Below, in pieces: positions 1 through 12,626 of a DNA stretch of 64,000 bases. The notes beneath the pieces were generated by a model. It was given only the letters and a program-made list of their open reading frames with translations. It had not been told where the DNA came from and ran no database searches. The stretch spans positions 2,991,055 through 3,055,054 of the forward strand of contig SSNP01000001.1 of assembly GCA_006937955.1 (NCBI GenBank), read 5' to 3'. A program made the translations under genes and the position numbers. The DNA comes from Pachypanchax playfairii. Taxonomy: Eukaryota; Chordata; Actinopteri; Cyprinodontiformes; Aplocheilidae. Position 1 is the stretch's first letter. Every line of letters starts with the position of its first letter.

Positions 1-639
1 TCTCCTGGACGGATCTTCTGTTTTTCAAAATACTAAGTGACTCATGCGCTAGTCAAAAAAATCAATATGATTTTATTCTCAAATCTGTATTTATTACCTC
101 CCCATTTTAGATTGTCTCTGAACCTTTTATAGCTCTGTTCCGCTGTATAGGATGAAGAAGAGGCTGGTGAAGGACGTGAGGGGAATGTGAGGGTAGTTAA
201 GTGGGGGACATCAAGTGGGTTGCTGCTTGGTGAAATTAGAAGCTCCTGTTTGGACAAAAGGTAGAGAAAAACATTCAAGAGTCTGGTGTTGGAATTAGAT
301 CAGAGGTGGTGCTGCGTGGACTTTTCAGTTGTATTTAACTTTTTAAGTGCATAGAAGACGTGTTTGAACTATATGATGTACGCATCATCCTGACAAGAAC
401 AGGAAGTGACTTTTTATTTTGTTTAAAAGACAGATGTCATTGCAGAGTGTGCTGAGTTGGCTAATATTTGGAGAAACTTCACATTTATGAATAAAACCAC
501 CAGATGTATGACCACATGCATGCACGCCGAGGAGGGTAACAGAGCTGAATAATTAGCAACAGATTTCTGACTCATCATGAACCTCCTCCTGAGGGAGACG
601 AGTGTGAAGCAAAGGGATAAAAACAGAAATGCAGAGAGC

Positions 640-1149
640 AGAGGGACAGCATGAGTGTGCATGCTGATGGAGCTACTGAGCTGCAGAATCCTGAATCCAG
701 CAGATGGAAAACTCCATGTCCTTATTTTGCACCGATCCGTGGGAGCAACATGCAGCTCGCACCGCTGCCTCGCACTGCTGCAGTGGAGGAGTAAATGCGG
801 AGCCCAACACTGCTCCAGGTGATCCACAGCAGCCCAGCAGACTGCTCCCTCCTCAGCCTTCCCTCTCCTCCTCTTCCTCCTTCTCCTTCTCCACCTCCAC
901 CTCTTCCTCCTCCACCTCCTCCTCTTCCTCCTCCTCCTCTTCTTCCTCCTCCTATGTCAGTGCTCCATTCCTTTGAGGGCTTTGGAAAAGCTAAGAAAGG
1001 AACAGAAAAAACAGAGGAGAAATCCTGCTTTCCCTCTCCATTCTCAGATGAGACACACCTCTGCATGACTGCCAGCCGCTTCCCCTTCATCGTGTGAAGA
1101 CGCACCGCATATGTGCTCCAATGTCTCTGGAACATAGACCCGCTGCAAG
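640..1149 (+). other. Candidate 5' untranslated exon (weak)
   Basis: This stretch is richer in GC and less AT-tracted than its surroundings. It ends in a good splice-donor match (CAAG|GTAGGA, GT at 1150-1151). No reading frame runs open into that donor: the short frames here are built from a polypyrimidine tract and stop by 1097. If it is an exon it would be untranslated, for example an upstream first exon of the DLGAP gene 41 kb downstream. No TATA box or CpG island is evident. This is inference from composition and one splice signal, so confidence is low. Confidence 0.22.
844..953 (+). repeat. Polypyrimidine (CTC/TCC) simple repeat
   Basis: About 110 bases are almost entirely C and T, built from TCC, CTC and TTC triplets with few interruptions (ACC twice). 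It produces proline-rich and serine-rich reading frames on + and glycine-rich frames on -, none of which has any other sign of being coding. Such a homopurine/homopyrimidine tract can form triplex DNA in vitro. Confidence 0.85.
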
Positions 1150-3699
1150 GTAGGAAGGCTCAGTCTGATCCAGGAAAATGCTTCACTGTCTCTTTTTTTT
1201 GTTGCTCATTTTCAAGAAATCTCCAGTGAAACTGTTGCAGCCTTGAATGCATGTGAATTTAACAGGTAGAAGACAAGTTGCCACAGCAGATGAGGTAACT
1301 GGTGCTCCTTACAGTCAATGGAAATCAAAGCTTTCTGATGCATTATCTCCACTTTTCTTATTTTTTTGGGGAGGGGAGCCCCCTGTCTTCCCAACGAAAG
1401 ACACGATACATACACTGAATATAGGCGTGTGTAATAAAATCGAGCGAGGTTGGGAGGGATCCCTTTTCATCCAGGCTTCTCGATGGGCAACCAGGGGATT
1501 TTTATCCAGTGTGGTTGAACAGCTTTTTAATTAATCTTATGACTCTACATGTCAACAGAATCAATGGCTTTAAAACACCTGACTTATGCAATCCTTTTTA
1601 TTAATTCAGTTGGGCTATAGAAAGTCACTTTTTTCATCGTCATGCATGTTTGTGATAAGTACGGGGGAATCTAAGATGCAAAAAGAAAAGAAAAGGGGGG
1701 ATTTGGGTGATTACAGAGGACTGGGATTGCACAACAGGGGATGAGGGGGTGAAGGACAACTTACTCCATCATTCTTTGATTTGGGAAACCTGCTGGTCTA
1801 AAGAAGACAGTGCTTCAATCTCTCAACCGCATGCCAGTTTGACTCCCCAAATCCTGAACCTCTTAATGACACTAATGAGGATTTATCATCTTTTTTTAAA
1901 AAAACATTCACTCTTCTAAGTGTCATAATTAGACATGGAGGCTAGCTGGTGCTGCAGTGATTTGATAGGATTCTCCTAAATGTGAGTTTTATTTTACTGT
2001 TTCAAGTAGATTACGACAGAAAAACATCTTTTTTTTTCATTCTTCTTTTTAAATGCAGACATCATGCTAAGCTGTTAAGCAGCGTATTGGGACACACTCT
2101 TCGTGCATGAGCTTACATATGTTCACAGCTGAAACTGTTACTAACTGTACATACATACATGCAGGCACCATCACACAGCCGTGCAGATTGAGATCAGAAT
2201 GATTCAAAAAGGTGTCTGGCTGGTCGTTTGTCACGCGTGGCATTGTGATGCAGAGAAGCATCTCATCGGAGCCGAGCCTGTACTCGTAGTTCCCAAGCAG
2301 CTTTTTCATTCTTTGATTCTCCAGCAGATACACAAACGTTCTGAAATACTTCATTTATCCAGATTACGAGTGAAAGCTCCATCAGAAAACCTTAGAAGCT
2401 GTGCGTTACCAGGGGAAAATATTTCTTATCTGTATTTCTGCAGTTATTTTTATATCCTGCTATGATAGTTGAGGGAATAGTTTGACATGTTGGGAGACAC
2501 ACTTCTCGAACTATGTTGCTAACAGACAAACGCCAGCAATAATAGCAATAGGTAATTAAGGGACTTGGAAATTGACTTCACTGTGGTAAAATATTATTTT
2601 TAAATTGTTTAAAATTTTAACATTGTTGCATGTTTTACTCACCTTTTTTTACAGTATTTCCCAGGTTAGTGTGTCTCACCCTGCTGGAGGAATTTGTCTC
2701 TTTTTAACTCATTCTTTGGACGGACTTAGTTTGATTTTATTGTGGAATGCAGTCCCCCCCCACCAGTTTTTGCCCAATCTTTTTATTTTTCCTCCAAATT
2801 TTACATTTGGTGGTGGCTTTATAGACTTTACAATAGATTTTATCTTATGCAGGTGTTGCTTTGCATGCTTCCGATGCTATTTGTGATTAGGTGAAGGCAG
2901 ATTTTTGTATATTACTCTTCCATCAGTATATTACATCACTCTCATATCATCTAACCACTCTGTAGCTCCTCTGCAGTCTAGTTAAGATTCAGAATTTGTG
3001 AGGACTAGTACACATTGAAAACAATGCTTTTATATCTTTTTATAGTGTTTGTTTCTCTTAGTGTCATCAATTAGCTCTAACATCAGTTGTTTAGAAGAGC
3101 TCATGAGTCATTTTGAGACTTTAAAACGAAAAAGGTGCAGAATTTTTTTAATGTCTCCAAGCTGTTCTTTTATTTTTCATGGATAAAAAAATAACATGTT
3201 AACATAACATTTATAAGTCTGTTTTAGGATCGTATGATTGTTTATCTACTTAGTTTGTTTTTAGGATTAAATCATGTTATATCTAGCAGTTAATTAGATC
3301 TTTTTTCTTATATATTTTTGTTGAGGTTTAAAGGTTGGAATTGAAGGAATTAACCTTGCCATTAGCAGTTGTCTAATGCAGAAAAGGTCAATAATAAAAT
3401 TGCAAAAAGACACAACATAATTTAAAGCTTAGCTTTTAGTTGCATCAATAAGTCTGGACTATTCTTGTGGTTAATCTATATAAAATGATCAGCACATGAT
3501 ACCAAAGTCAATTTGTTAGCTCTACCATACATACAAGACAAATAGATAATATATATTTCTCTCGGCCCACAATAAAATATGAATCTTATGAAACTACATC
3601 CAGATTAGATGGGATGTCCTGTTTGCTTATTTCCTCCTAAAGTAGAGTTTTTTCTTGTTCTTTCCATATTTAAACTTTGTCCATAGGATTAAAAAAATG
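1150..3699. other. Gene-free AT-rich stretch
   Basis: I see no supported exon, RNA gene or clear transposon end here. Short open frames (for example 1247-1534, 2181-2465 and 2605-2886) have neither splice context nor recognisable protein motifs. Homopolymer T runs are frequent. It is probably intron or upstream flank of the DLGAP gene. Confidence 0.5.
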
Positions 3700-4600
3700 A
3701 GCATCTTCCACAATCTGCAAACATCAGACAAGTCATATCTTCCAAACTGAAGATTTGCTTTTTGCCTGTTCTTCTTCATTCTCCTGCCCTTATGGTGTCC
3801 CCCATGGGTCTTTACTTGGGCCGGAACTGTTTTAATTATACATGCTTCCATTAGGGTATATTTTAAAGGAAAATTGCTTTTCTTTCCATTTCCGTTTCCA
3901 TTGTTTGACTGTCTTAGAGATTTGAGAGCAAGTCTGGGGCTTATTTTCTTCTATTTTAATATAAAAGTCTACTGATTGGTGACTCACTTGCTTTAATTGC
4001 CTTTGACCAGGGTGTTGGCCCTCCAGCTCCTAATCTGAAGATGACTGTAAAAAATCTAGGAATGTTGTTTGACAGGGATCTTAGATTCAACAAGTAGATC
4101 TGCTCACTAGTGAATTGCACATTCTTTAGCTGATAAGTAGGTGTTGGGTAAAGTCAAGTCATTCTTTTCTATTTCTTTGAAATAATAATTAATGCTTTTA
4201 TGAGTTTCAAAATTGACCACTGTAAAACTTTGCATTGTGGAATTAACTCGTCTTCCCTCTCCCATCTTCAGTTGGTCCAAAATGCTTTACAAAAAGATTT
4301 GACCCGATATCTTTGGTTCTGGACTCACTGCACTGGCTTTCAGTTTGTTTTAGAATGAGTTTTTAGCTGAATTTTGTTTTTAAATGCACAAACCAACAAG
4401 ATCACTTATATCATCAATTTATCAACTTTTAGTTGTTCTAAGGCTAAATTCAAAAGGTGGGGTGATGCTGCATCAGCAGAAAAACTATTAAGTTGTTAGC
4501 CCTGCTGGTTCTTGCGGCCACTGACCTGACAGTTTTTAAAACATTGATTAAAATAGATTTATTCTTTGGTTTTTAACACCTTGCAGATTTAGAAGTTGAA
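3700..4600 (+). mobile_element. Decayed L2-type LINE reverse-transcriptase fragment
   Basis: Translating in shifting frames on + gives a string of motifs in the order expected for the reverse transcriptase of L2-like non-LTR retrotransposons. First comes YGVPHGSLLGPELF then LYMLPLGYI (about 3791-3865). Next is VKNLGMLFDRDLRFNK (about 4047-4095). Near 4265-4350 come remnants of the 'LQLVQNA...LTR' and 'LxSLHWLPV' segments, and the fragment ends with DLTVFKTLIKIDLFFGF (about 4525-4575). Stops and frameshifts interrupt it throughout, and the active-site YADD segment is not intact. It is a fossil with no coding capacity. The 5' end and the exact 3' end are not visible. Confidence 0.7.
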
Positions 4601-5297
4601 TTCAATTTTTTTTTTACGTCTTCTTTGTTTTTATTGTTTTCTGTGTTGTCTTGGTGTCTTAAGATCAAATGTGTTTAGTCTCATTTTATTTTCTTGATTT
4701 GTTTTTAGCTTTATGTATATTAACGTGAACTGTTTTATTCAATGACATGTTGTTTTTAAGTGTTTATATAACTAAATTAGATTTGATTACATTTAGCATG
4801 TTAGTTTAATTTTTCTTTTTACCTCCATGAAACAGAATTGACATTTTTTGGCATCTTGCAATTAACTTCTTCCTCTTCATGACAAATTTCATATTTTATT
4901 TTTTTATCAGCTTACTTATTTAGATCCCAGACTGCTGCAGCCTCACATCCTTTCTCTGTCTTGTCACTCATCTGTCATTGTGGCACCTTGTTATTTTCAC
5001 TTCATCTCATATCTTGAGTTCATCAGATCACATTGAAAAGAGTCTGGTTAGAGTTTGTAACAGAGTTTCTATTTCACTGTCTCATAAATGGATAATCTTT
5101 TAAAGTATATAAGCAGGATTAAAGATTTTCTCCAGAGTTTAAAATTAGTCTCCGTGAATCCATTGACCACTGCTTTACTTATGCTAAAGACATTTTGCTC
5201 ATTTGTGTGGCAAATACTTGAATTTTTCCTTTTATTGCAAAGATTGAAGAATATTACAAATTAAAGGGCATTTTCTTGCTATGGTGTTTTTTCAGTT
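4601..5297. other. Gene-free AT-rich stretch
   Basis: T-rich sequence between the LINE fragment and the first Tc1 element. Its start may include the LINE 3' tail. No gene is seen. Confidence 0.5.
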
Positions 5298-5299
5298 TA

Positions 5300-5499
5300 C
5301 AGTGGGGCAAAAAAGTATTTAGTCAGCCACCAATTGTGTAAGTTCTCCCACTTAAAAAGATCAGAGAGGCCTGTAATTTTCATCATAGGTATACCTCAAC
5401 TATGAGAGACAAAATGAGGAAAAAAAATCCAGAAAATCACATTGTCTGATTTTTAAAGAATTTATTTGCAAATTATGGTGGAAAATAAGTATTTGGTCA
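5300..5499 (+). repeat. Left inverted repeat of Tc1 copy 1
   Basis: A 200-bp repeat that pairs with 6702-6901. The outer direct repeat is close to the tip and the inner direct repeat is at about 5485-5498. Confidence 0.92.
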
Positions 5500-5515
5500 A
5501 TAACAAAAGTTAATC

Positions 5516-6538
5516 TCAATACTTTGTTATATAGCCTTTGTTGGCAATGACAGAGGTCAAACGTTTTCTGTAAGTCTTCACAAGGTTTTCACACACTGTT
5601 GCTGGTATTTTGGCCCATTCCTCCATGCAGATCTCCTCTAGAGCAGTGATGTTTTGGGGCTGACGCTGGGCAACACGGACTTTCAACTCCCTCCAGAGAT
5701 TTTCTATGGGGTTGAGATCTGGAGACTGGCTAGGCCACTCCAGGACCTTGAAATGCTTCTTACGAAGCCACTCCTTCGTTGCCCGGGCGGTGTGTTTGGG
5801 ATCATTGTCATGCTGAAAGACCCAGCCACGTCTCATTTTCAATGCCCTTGCTGATGGAAGGAGGTTTTCACTCAAAATCTTACGATACATGGCCCCATTC
5901 ATTCTTTCCTTTACACGGATCAGTCGTCCTGGTCCCCTTGCAGAAAAACAGCCCCAAAGCATGATGTTTCCACCCCCATGCTTTACAGTAGGTATGGTGT
6001 TCTTTGGATCCAACTCAGCATTCTTTCCCCTCCAAACACGACAAGTTGAGTTTCTACCAAAAAGTTCTATTTTGGTTTCATCTGACCATATGATGTTCTC
6101 CCAATCCTCTTCTGGATCATCCAAATGCTCTCTAGCAAACCGCAGACGGGCCTGGACGTGTCCTGGCTTCAGCAGGGGGACACGTCTGGCACTGCAGGAT
6201 TTGAGTCCCTGGCGGCGTAGTGTGTTACTGATGGTAGCCTTTGTTACTTTGGTCCCAGCTCTCTGCAGGTCATTCACTAGGTCCCTCCGTGTGGTTCTGG
6301 GATTTTTGCTCACCGTTCTTGTGATCATTTTGACCCCACGGGGTGAGATCTTGCGAGGAGCCCCAGATCGAGGGAGATTATCAGTGGTCTTGTATGTCTT
6401 CCATTTTCTAATAATTGCTCCCACAGTTGATTTCTTCACACCAAGCTGCTTACCTATTGCAGATTCAGTCTTCCCAGCCTGGTGAAGGTCTACAATTTTG
6501 TTTCTGGTGTCCTTTGACAGCTCTTTGGTCTTGGCCAT
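5516..6538 (-). CDS. Tc1 transposase, intact (copy 1)
   Basis: A 340-residue cut-and-paste transposase that excises the surrounding element and reinserts it at TA. The length equals that of classic fish Tc1 transposases. Residues 1-55 form the first helix-turn-helix of a paired-like DNA-binding domain (starts MAKTKELSKDTR). A hinge at 57-63 (RSGAPRK) and a second helix-turn-helix (about 64-115) follow. The catalytic triad is D153 (in WSDETK), D244 (in HDNDPKHT) and E279 (in PIENLW), which is the DD34E spacing of Tc1. A glycine-rich box lies at 187-198. The start is the ATG just inside the 5' inverted repeat on the minus strand. No stop or frameshift is present. The protein is identical to that of copy 2 at 14036-15058, which suggests recent spread. 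Plus-strand frames over this interval are antisense shadows. Confidence 0.96.
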   Translation of the reverse strand: MAKTKELSKDTRNKIVDLHQAGKTESAIGKQLGVKKSTVGAIIRKWKTYKTTDNLPRSGAPRKISPRGVKMITRTVSKNPRTTRRDLVNDLQRAGTKVTKATISNTLRRQGLKSCSARRVPLLKPGHVQARLRFAREHLDDPEEDWENIIWSDETKIELFGRNSTCRVWRGKNAELDPKNTIPTVKHGGGNIMLWGCFSARGPGRLIRVKERMNGAMYRKILSENLLPSARALKMRRGWVFQHDNDPKHTARATKEWLRKKHFKVLEWPSQSPDLNPIENLWRELKVRVAQRQPQNITALEEICMEEWAKIPATVCENLVKTYRKRLTSVIANKGYITKY

Positions 6539-6701
6539 AGTGGAGTTTGGAGCGTGACTGTTTGAGGTTGTGGACAGGTGTCTTTTATACTGGTAACGAG
6601 TTCACACAGGTGCCATTAATACAGGTAACGAGTGGAGGACCGAGGAGCCTCTTAAAGAAGTTACAGGTCTGTGAAAGCCAGAAATCTTACTTGTTTGTAG
6701 G

Positions 6702-6901
6702 TGACCAAATACTTATTTTCCACCATAATTTGCAAATAAATTCTTTAAAAATCAGACAATGTGATTTTCTGGATTTTTTTTCCTCATTTTGTCTCTCATA
6801 GTTGAGGTATACCTATGATGAAAATTACAGGCCTCTCTGATCTTTTTAAGTGGGAGAACTTACACAATTGGTGGCTGACTAAATACTTCTTTGCCCCACT
6901 G
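6702..6901 (-). repeat. Right inverted repeat of Tc1 copy 1
   Basis: Reverse complement of 5300-5499. It carries one substitution near the tip (CTTCTTTG against the usual CTTTTTTG). Confidence 0.92.
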
Positions 6902-7217
6902 TATCTGATGATCAGTGGTTTTATTTTTGACCTTTCTTTTGTTCATAAACTGAAACTTTACTGCAAAACTGTCGTCATTTTTTAGACTCAGACTCAATAA
7001 TACACTAATGTAGAATTAAATAATTAGATAAAGCACCTTTTTAAAATAAAAAACATAGTGCTTAATGATAAAATTCAAAATATTCTTTCTTATAAGCAAA
7101 TTTAGCCCCCCCAATTACTCCAAATTTCTCACTCGCTAATACATTCTACTGCTCTGTGATGAAATATATCTATATTACTTTCCTTCTGGAGATGTTTGTG
7201 TTCTTTGTCGATAATCT

Positions 7218-7774
7218 TTAAAGGTACAGTATGTAAGAATAAGACCTTGTCGTCAAATTCGAGTCCCGCTGTTCATAAAGAAAAAAAAAATCTGTTCTCA
7301 GCTACTCACCCCTCCCCTCCCTGATTCTTCTGTTGGGTTGCCAGTTCTGATGTTGATTCTCGTTTAGTTTTTCTTGTATTTGTTACATTTTTGGGAATGC
7401 CTGAAGGTCTATTTGTTCAGCATTGAGTTTTCCTAAGTGTGTTTGAACGCCCCATCACGTGTAACTCAGCTCCCCAGTTGGAAGGATGTGGTGGTTTCTT
7501 ACTTTTGCTGCTGCTCGTTGTAGAATTACAGCTGCTTGTGTTGAAGACTTGGCAGCCTTGCAGACTCACATGTAATTCGTTATGGAACCAGGAAGTCTGG
7601 ACGTGTAAATAATGATTCCGGTCCGGACCAGCGTTTTTAAAATGACCAAAACTAGCGACCACCCAGCCGACTGAGATCAAGATCTGTTTCAATTTGACTT
7701 TACTTTCAACATCGGTGGGACATTAGACTGTTGTGTGATTATTTCACAGGAAAATTCTTATATTGTACATTTAA
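7218..7774. mobile_element. TTAA-flanked non-autonomous inverted-repeat element
   Basis: The left end reads TTAA-AGGTACAGTATGTAAG and the right end, reverse-complemented, reads TTAA-ATGTACAATATAAGAA. That is an imperfect terminal inverted repeat of about 20 bp bounded by TTAA on both sides, and the left end fits the TTAAAGG pattern of T2/Kolobok-type elements. The interior (about 557 bp in total) has a C-rich stretch at 7300-7325 and no coding sequence I recognise. The 314 bases before it (6904-7217) are featureless. Assignment to a superfamily rests on the TTAA alone. Confidence 0.55.
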
Positions 7775-10700
7775 ATTATCTCTGCTTTTTTGTCTCATTT
7801 ATTTCTGACAGTTGTATCTGTAAATTGGGAGAAACTAAATGAAAATGACCAGAATTCTAGTTCCCACTTTTAATAAGTCTAAGTCTGTAACCATGTTAGG
7901 TAGCAGCAAGCAAAGCTGTGTGGGTGTATGAGTGAGTTAAAGTGTAACAGTTTAAATCCTGGTTTCACCAAACTGCACTCAAACACACCTCTCACTTCAG
8001 TTTCCTGCAGTATTAATTGCTTCATTGCATGCACTCATCTGCACTTGGCATATTTTAGAATAAATAATTCTCTTAAACCTTCAAACAGACAAACCTTGTG
8101 TTCAAGTTGGATTATAGGTTCAGTCAGACTTGTTGCAAAATCATTTATAGTACGATCTTGCCAGAATAACTGGTCTGTAAGATCTTTGCAGTGCATGTCA
8201 AGAATGCCAGTCAACACAGGGACATGCAGAGATGGATGTTGGCTTGTTGTGTCTAGAGTGAGAAAACAGCTGCTTGAAATGTTGAAATTGCACAAAATAG
8301 AGACAAACCTAATCACTGGAAAGCGATATGTAGGCCATTTATGATTGATCATAGACAGGTGACGCATATGACCTGCTGGTAAGCAATGAGATGACTTGGT
8401 TCAGGCACAGCAAGGACAGACACAGTTTTAACACTTTCCAAAGAGTGGGCTACCAGAAGTTAACTTGTACCCTTGATGAGGTCTCAGTGATACCAGGAGA
8501 ACCCAAATGCTCAATAAAGTGACAAAAAGACAATCTTAATTATGAAGAGACAATCAGACTAACAAGTACTAACAGGTGGAAATGTATTCTGACTCTGTTT
8601 CCACTATCTTTCTAACCTCTGGCGTGGGATCAGGAGAGAGATAAGATGTATTTATCATCATTATCAGGACTGAAAACAAGAGCATGCATGTATGACAGAG
8701 TATTTAGTTTTCTGTTCTTTAAACCTGTTGGATAGAAGTTGATGTCATTTAAAAGGACAAACAGCTAGTTTGGTTACAGCTTAGTATCTTGACCCTTCTA
8801 AAATCAGGTGTTCTGCTCCCTCTAGCCAGTGATGTCGTTCCTCCAGTGTAGGTTTGACAGCCAGGAGTTCTCTGCTGGTTATAGCATAATTGGATGAAGA
8901 TGGGCATCAGACAGACCCCTCTGCAAGAGCATAACTCTGACCCAAGCAACAACCTTCACAATGAATACTTAAAATGGGCTTTAGATGATGTCAACTCATG
9001 TAAAACAGCAGCTACTGAGTTTTAACTTTTTTTTTAATGAAGTGCTGATTGAAATGAGCAATGCCAAAAAATTTTGGTTTTGCAACATGGGCAAATTGTA
9101 GACTGACAAGTTTGAGATGGATCCTGCAAAGGACAAAACAAAACAGATGAAAGTGGTTTTATGAAACTCACATTGTGCAGCTTTTACACTCAATGGATTT
9201 TGGAGCAGATGAATAAGAACAAAAATTAACAAAAATAAACTTTTTCATCACTTGTCAATTTCAACAGAATCACCAAATACTTGATAGAAGCTGTTTTTCA
9301 GTCACCCCCTTTGACAAACTTGCACTTTAATGATTTTGTCACCAAAACATCTGTAATTTATGTCTCTTATTACTAACCTGTCAGCTTGTCCCTGGTTTCT
9401 GACTCTGATTTTTTTGTTCTGACTTCTGCCATATTGTTGATTACTGGATTTTGAATGGTTGATTATTGGATTGTATGTTAGACTGGACAAGCCAGAAAAG
9501 CCAAAAAAATTGATATTTTGAATAGAATGAGCAGGAATTTTGGATCATGGATTGTATAGATTATCTTTCCCAACCGATCAGCCACTAACTGTCTCTCTCC
9601 AGTTCTATTCAATTTGTTTCTATTCTGCAATAAGTCTAATTCACATCAATAAGTCCAGGTTCAAAGCCTTTTATATACAATCCGTTGTTCATCCGATTAA
9701 CATGATCTCTCAGGATAAGGAAATATCCTTCAACAATTGTTCCAAAATGGCAAATGGCAAAACCGCTCACTTTTTAATCACCCGGCCTCTCTGGAACTGT
9801 TACTGTAGGTCAGTGAAAGTAAGAAAGACCTTCCTCCACAAATTAACAAAGAATCTGTTCACATCACTGTTACACCTGTTACAATCACCTACCTGCAAAA
9901 TTCTCAAATATTTAACCAGTTTCTCTCTCATCACCATTCCTGGTTCAAATCCTTTGGCTCAAGCTGCTCTTGTTGCTAATACCTCCCTGTATCTCACCCT
10001 GTTGCTGCAACCTGAGGTCCTGCTGAGAAATCCTGTAATTGCTGCTCTCATCTGCATTCTGACCTGCTCCTTTGACTTCAGCCTGACACTCGTGTTGCCA
10101 TCTCCTGTAACCATCATTCAAGAGAAAATAAACTCAAGGGTGCAGCTCACAAGAATTCAACTTCTTAATGTAATTCTGTGACAACCCTTAATTTTTCTGT
10201 ATGTTTCATAGGTCTCTAGCGTGCATTTGATTGTAAATAAGTCATTTAAAGCTTCCTTTGTGTTTGGTGTCTTTACATGTCCAGCCAGGTCAGATAAGAG
10301 AGTGAATGGAAATAGAGGAGTGAGCTGGACATGGACATCAAAAGGCAGGACTGATAATATTATATTACAGTTCTGATTGGAAATTGTTCTTTAGGGAATA
10401 ACAGATTTTTCAAGAGGTAAAAAAAAATCTGTTGACCTTTATAATTGGGCCATAGGGAAAGAAATCCACCTCAACCTGGCTTATACCCCCTTGAATGTAA
10501 AATCAATTCTTCAAAAGCTTTGTGACTCAAACCTTGAATTTCTTTCAGATCACACTTTCCAATTAAAGTTTATCTTATTGTCAATAAATATCTGTTTGAA
10601 ACTATCTTGGTGAAAGCCTCTTCAGCACTTCATCTCATATTGTAGCACAAAAGCAACTGTAAGAGACTCTTTCTACCCACACTCAAGTTTTTTCACTCTG

Positions 10701-12626
10701 TTATGTTTTTGAAGCAGCATTGACAGAAAACTCATAGAACTTCACTGAGTTCATCTGAACCAGATTCCCTGATTTTCTGTATCTTTATCTGCACATCATC
10801 AAAACTTTTCAATGTGACTCAGAAATGTTTCTCTTTCAAGATCTCGATGTTTGTGATTAAAAACAGGAAGTTAAGGCTCTAAATTTGAGGAGTCTGAGGT
10901 AAAAGATAATCAATGATGGAAGAACAAGACTGAGGTGACTGATGTCTAACAAGAGGAGAGATTTATATTGATCTCCAGTAAGGTATTTGCAGCGTATCAC
11001 TCTTTGACCATGAGGGAACCCCTGATTCAGGTGTGTGCATGTCCTTTGGAGGTGAAAAAGCTGTTGTAATTAAAAATAGCATCAACCACCTGGTGTGTGT
11101 GGTGTGGTTTGGCTTCCCTAATGAGGACTGGATTCATCCTCAGTCTCTGACAGTACGCTGAGCAGGATATGCTGCTCTCCATCCTGTTTCCATGGAGATA
11201 CTGAGGAGCTGTAGCTCCCCCCCTTCTGCTGTACATTCTTCCAAACGGTGCTCCTTCATAAGATGGATCTGGGCCAGAGTGTGCACGTCTGTGTATGTGT
11301 GTGTGAAAGAGATTTAATGGTGTGTTAACAGGCGTGCAGTTACTTTAGGTTCTGAAGTAAAGGATCTTGGTGAGGCTATTGTACGAGCATTAAATGTTTT
11401 TGCTGTGATTGTACTGGGCGATAGTGTGTGTTGTGTGTTGAGCGCTCTCCTTGTGTCTTTGTGTAGCTCTTAATCTTACACTGTAACAAAATGTGCAATG
11501 TGTTGAGTGACTTATACAAAAGCTGAATGATCAGACTTGTGTGTGCAAAGCTACTGTAGTGAGTGTGAGCATGTGCATGAGACACTGGGGTGAATCACAT
11601 CGCAGTGACTGAAAAAGCCACAGAATAGTGAAACGGGGAGAGACAATGGAGAAACTGAAGGTGAAAAAATAGATTGATATGGAAAATTAATTGTAGAGAA
11701 AAATGATCTATTTGATTCATCTCACATTGATAGTAACAGTAAAAGTATCTGAGCTAAAGCCAGAAAAAGACTCCTGTGGTTTTTGCTTACATGGTGACAA
11801 AGGTGACAAGTGAGTCCTGGCCAGACAAAGAGACCACCACAGGGACAGAGTGAGTCCAAAATAGCCACGAAAAGGATAATTCTTTCCTGACAGATTGCTT
11901 TGGTGCGGACCTGAACAGAATTCCTGTTGCAGGGTGGATAGGGCAATCCCTGTAGCAACAGCATTTCTAATCCTGTAACTCTCCTTTTGTCACTGTGCAG
12001 CCTGTCTCTCTCTTTGAAGGTTAAAGCCAATGTTTGACTCATTGACAGTATCTGGTTGTTGCACAGTATACTGTATGCATTATTTCTAAGTTCTCTTAGA
12101 TGACAATTTATATAATTAATCAAATCCCAAACTATGTTCCATTTTGGGTGAACTGGTGGAGGAAACGCAGCAAGGTTTCTTTTTTTTTTTTCTCATTTCA
12201 TTGAAAGATTCTATAAACGCCAGAAACGATTTTTCCTAATGTCACAACATAATGAAGCTGTTAAAGAAAGCATTTCATGGCAATCCAAGTTTTTACCAGT
12301 TTATAAACTGTATAAAAACATAAATGTAGGGCCCGAAACTCCTCAGCTGCACACAACCATGAATAGAAAAATGAATATTTGAACATGCAGCAGCAAGAAC
12401 TTTATCAACAGATATCAACTCTTTCATAGGACTATATTGGCTCAACTAGGTTTGTGTTGCAGAGAAAACTGTTCCATGTAAATTAAAAACACTGGTCAAT
12501 AAAACGTGCGCATCCTAATATAAATTCAGTAAAAAGGCAGAGCTTTGACATTTTTACCATTTATAAAACATCTGTGTAAAAACAATTGTGGAATGATAAT
12601 ATGTCCAGATTTCACCTTCATTCTTG
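7775..12626. other. Gene-free stretch
   Basis: Nothing here is supported as coding. The longest open frame is 213 codons at 9540-10181 on +. It has no splice signals in suitable positions, its composition is like the flanks, and it has no motif I recognise, so I treat it as chance. A short GC-richer patch at about 11010-11230 has no open frame bounded by splice sites. Confidence 0.45.

Larger units (their letters stand above)
5300..6901 (-). mobile_element. Full-length Tc1-family DNA transposon, copy 1
   Basis: A complete 1602-bp element flanked by TA on both sides (5298-5299 and 6902-6903), the target duplication expected for Tc1/mariner. The terminal inverted repeats are about 200 bp each, at 5300-5499 and 6702-6901, starting CAGTGGGGCAAA. 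Within each there is an outer AAGTATTTAGTCA and an inner AAGTATTTGGTCA. This is the IR/DR arrangement in which paired direct repeats serve as transposase-binding sites, as in Sleeping Beauty-type elements. The two inverted repeats are nearly identical (one visible mismatch near the right tip, at 6890). The single gene between them is intact. Everything expected of an autonomous element is present. Confidence 0.96.

Noticed and set aside
704..1097. Proline-, serine- and glycine-rich proteins in the frames around the CT tract
   Set aside because: All frames owe their length to the low-complexity tract; no splice-compatible coding frame leads out of it.
5889..6485. 198-codon open frame on + over the Tc1 element (also at 14409-15005 and 33137-33718)
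   Set aside because: It is the antisense shadow of the transposase. It recurs in each copy only because the transposase does, and has no independent features.
9540..10181. 213-codon open frame on +
   Set aside because: Composition and codon pattern are like intron sequence, no family motif was recognised, and there is no splice or promoter context.
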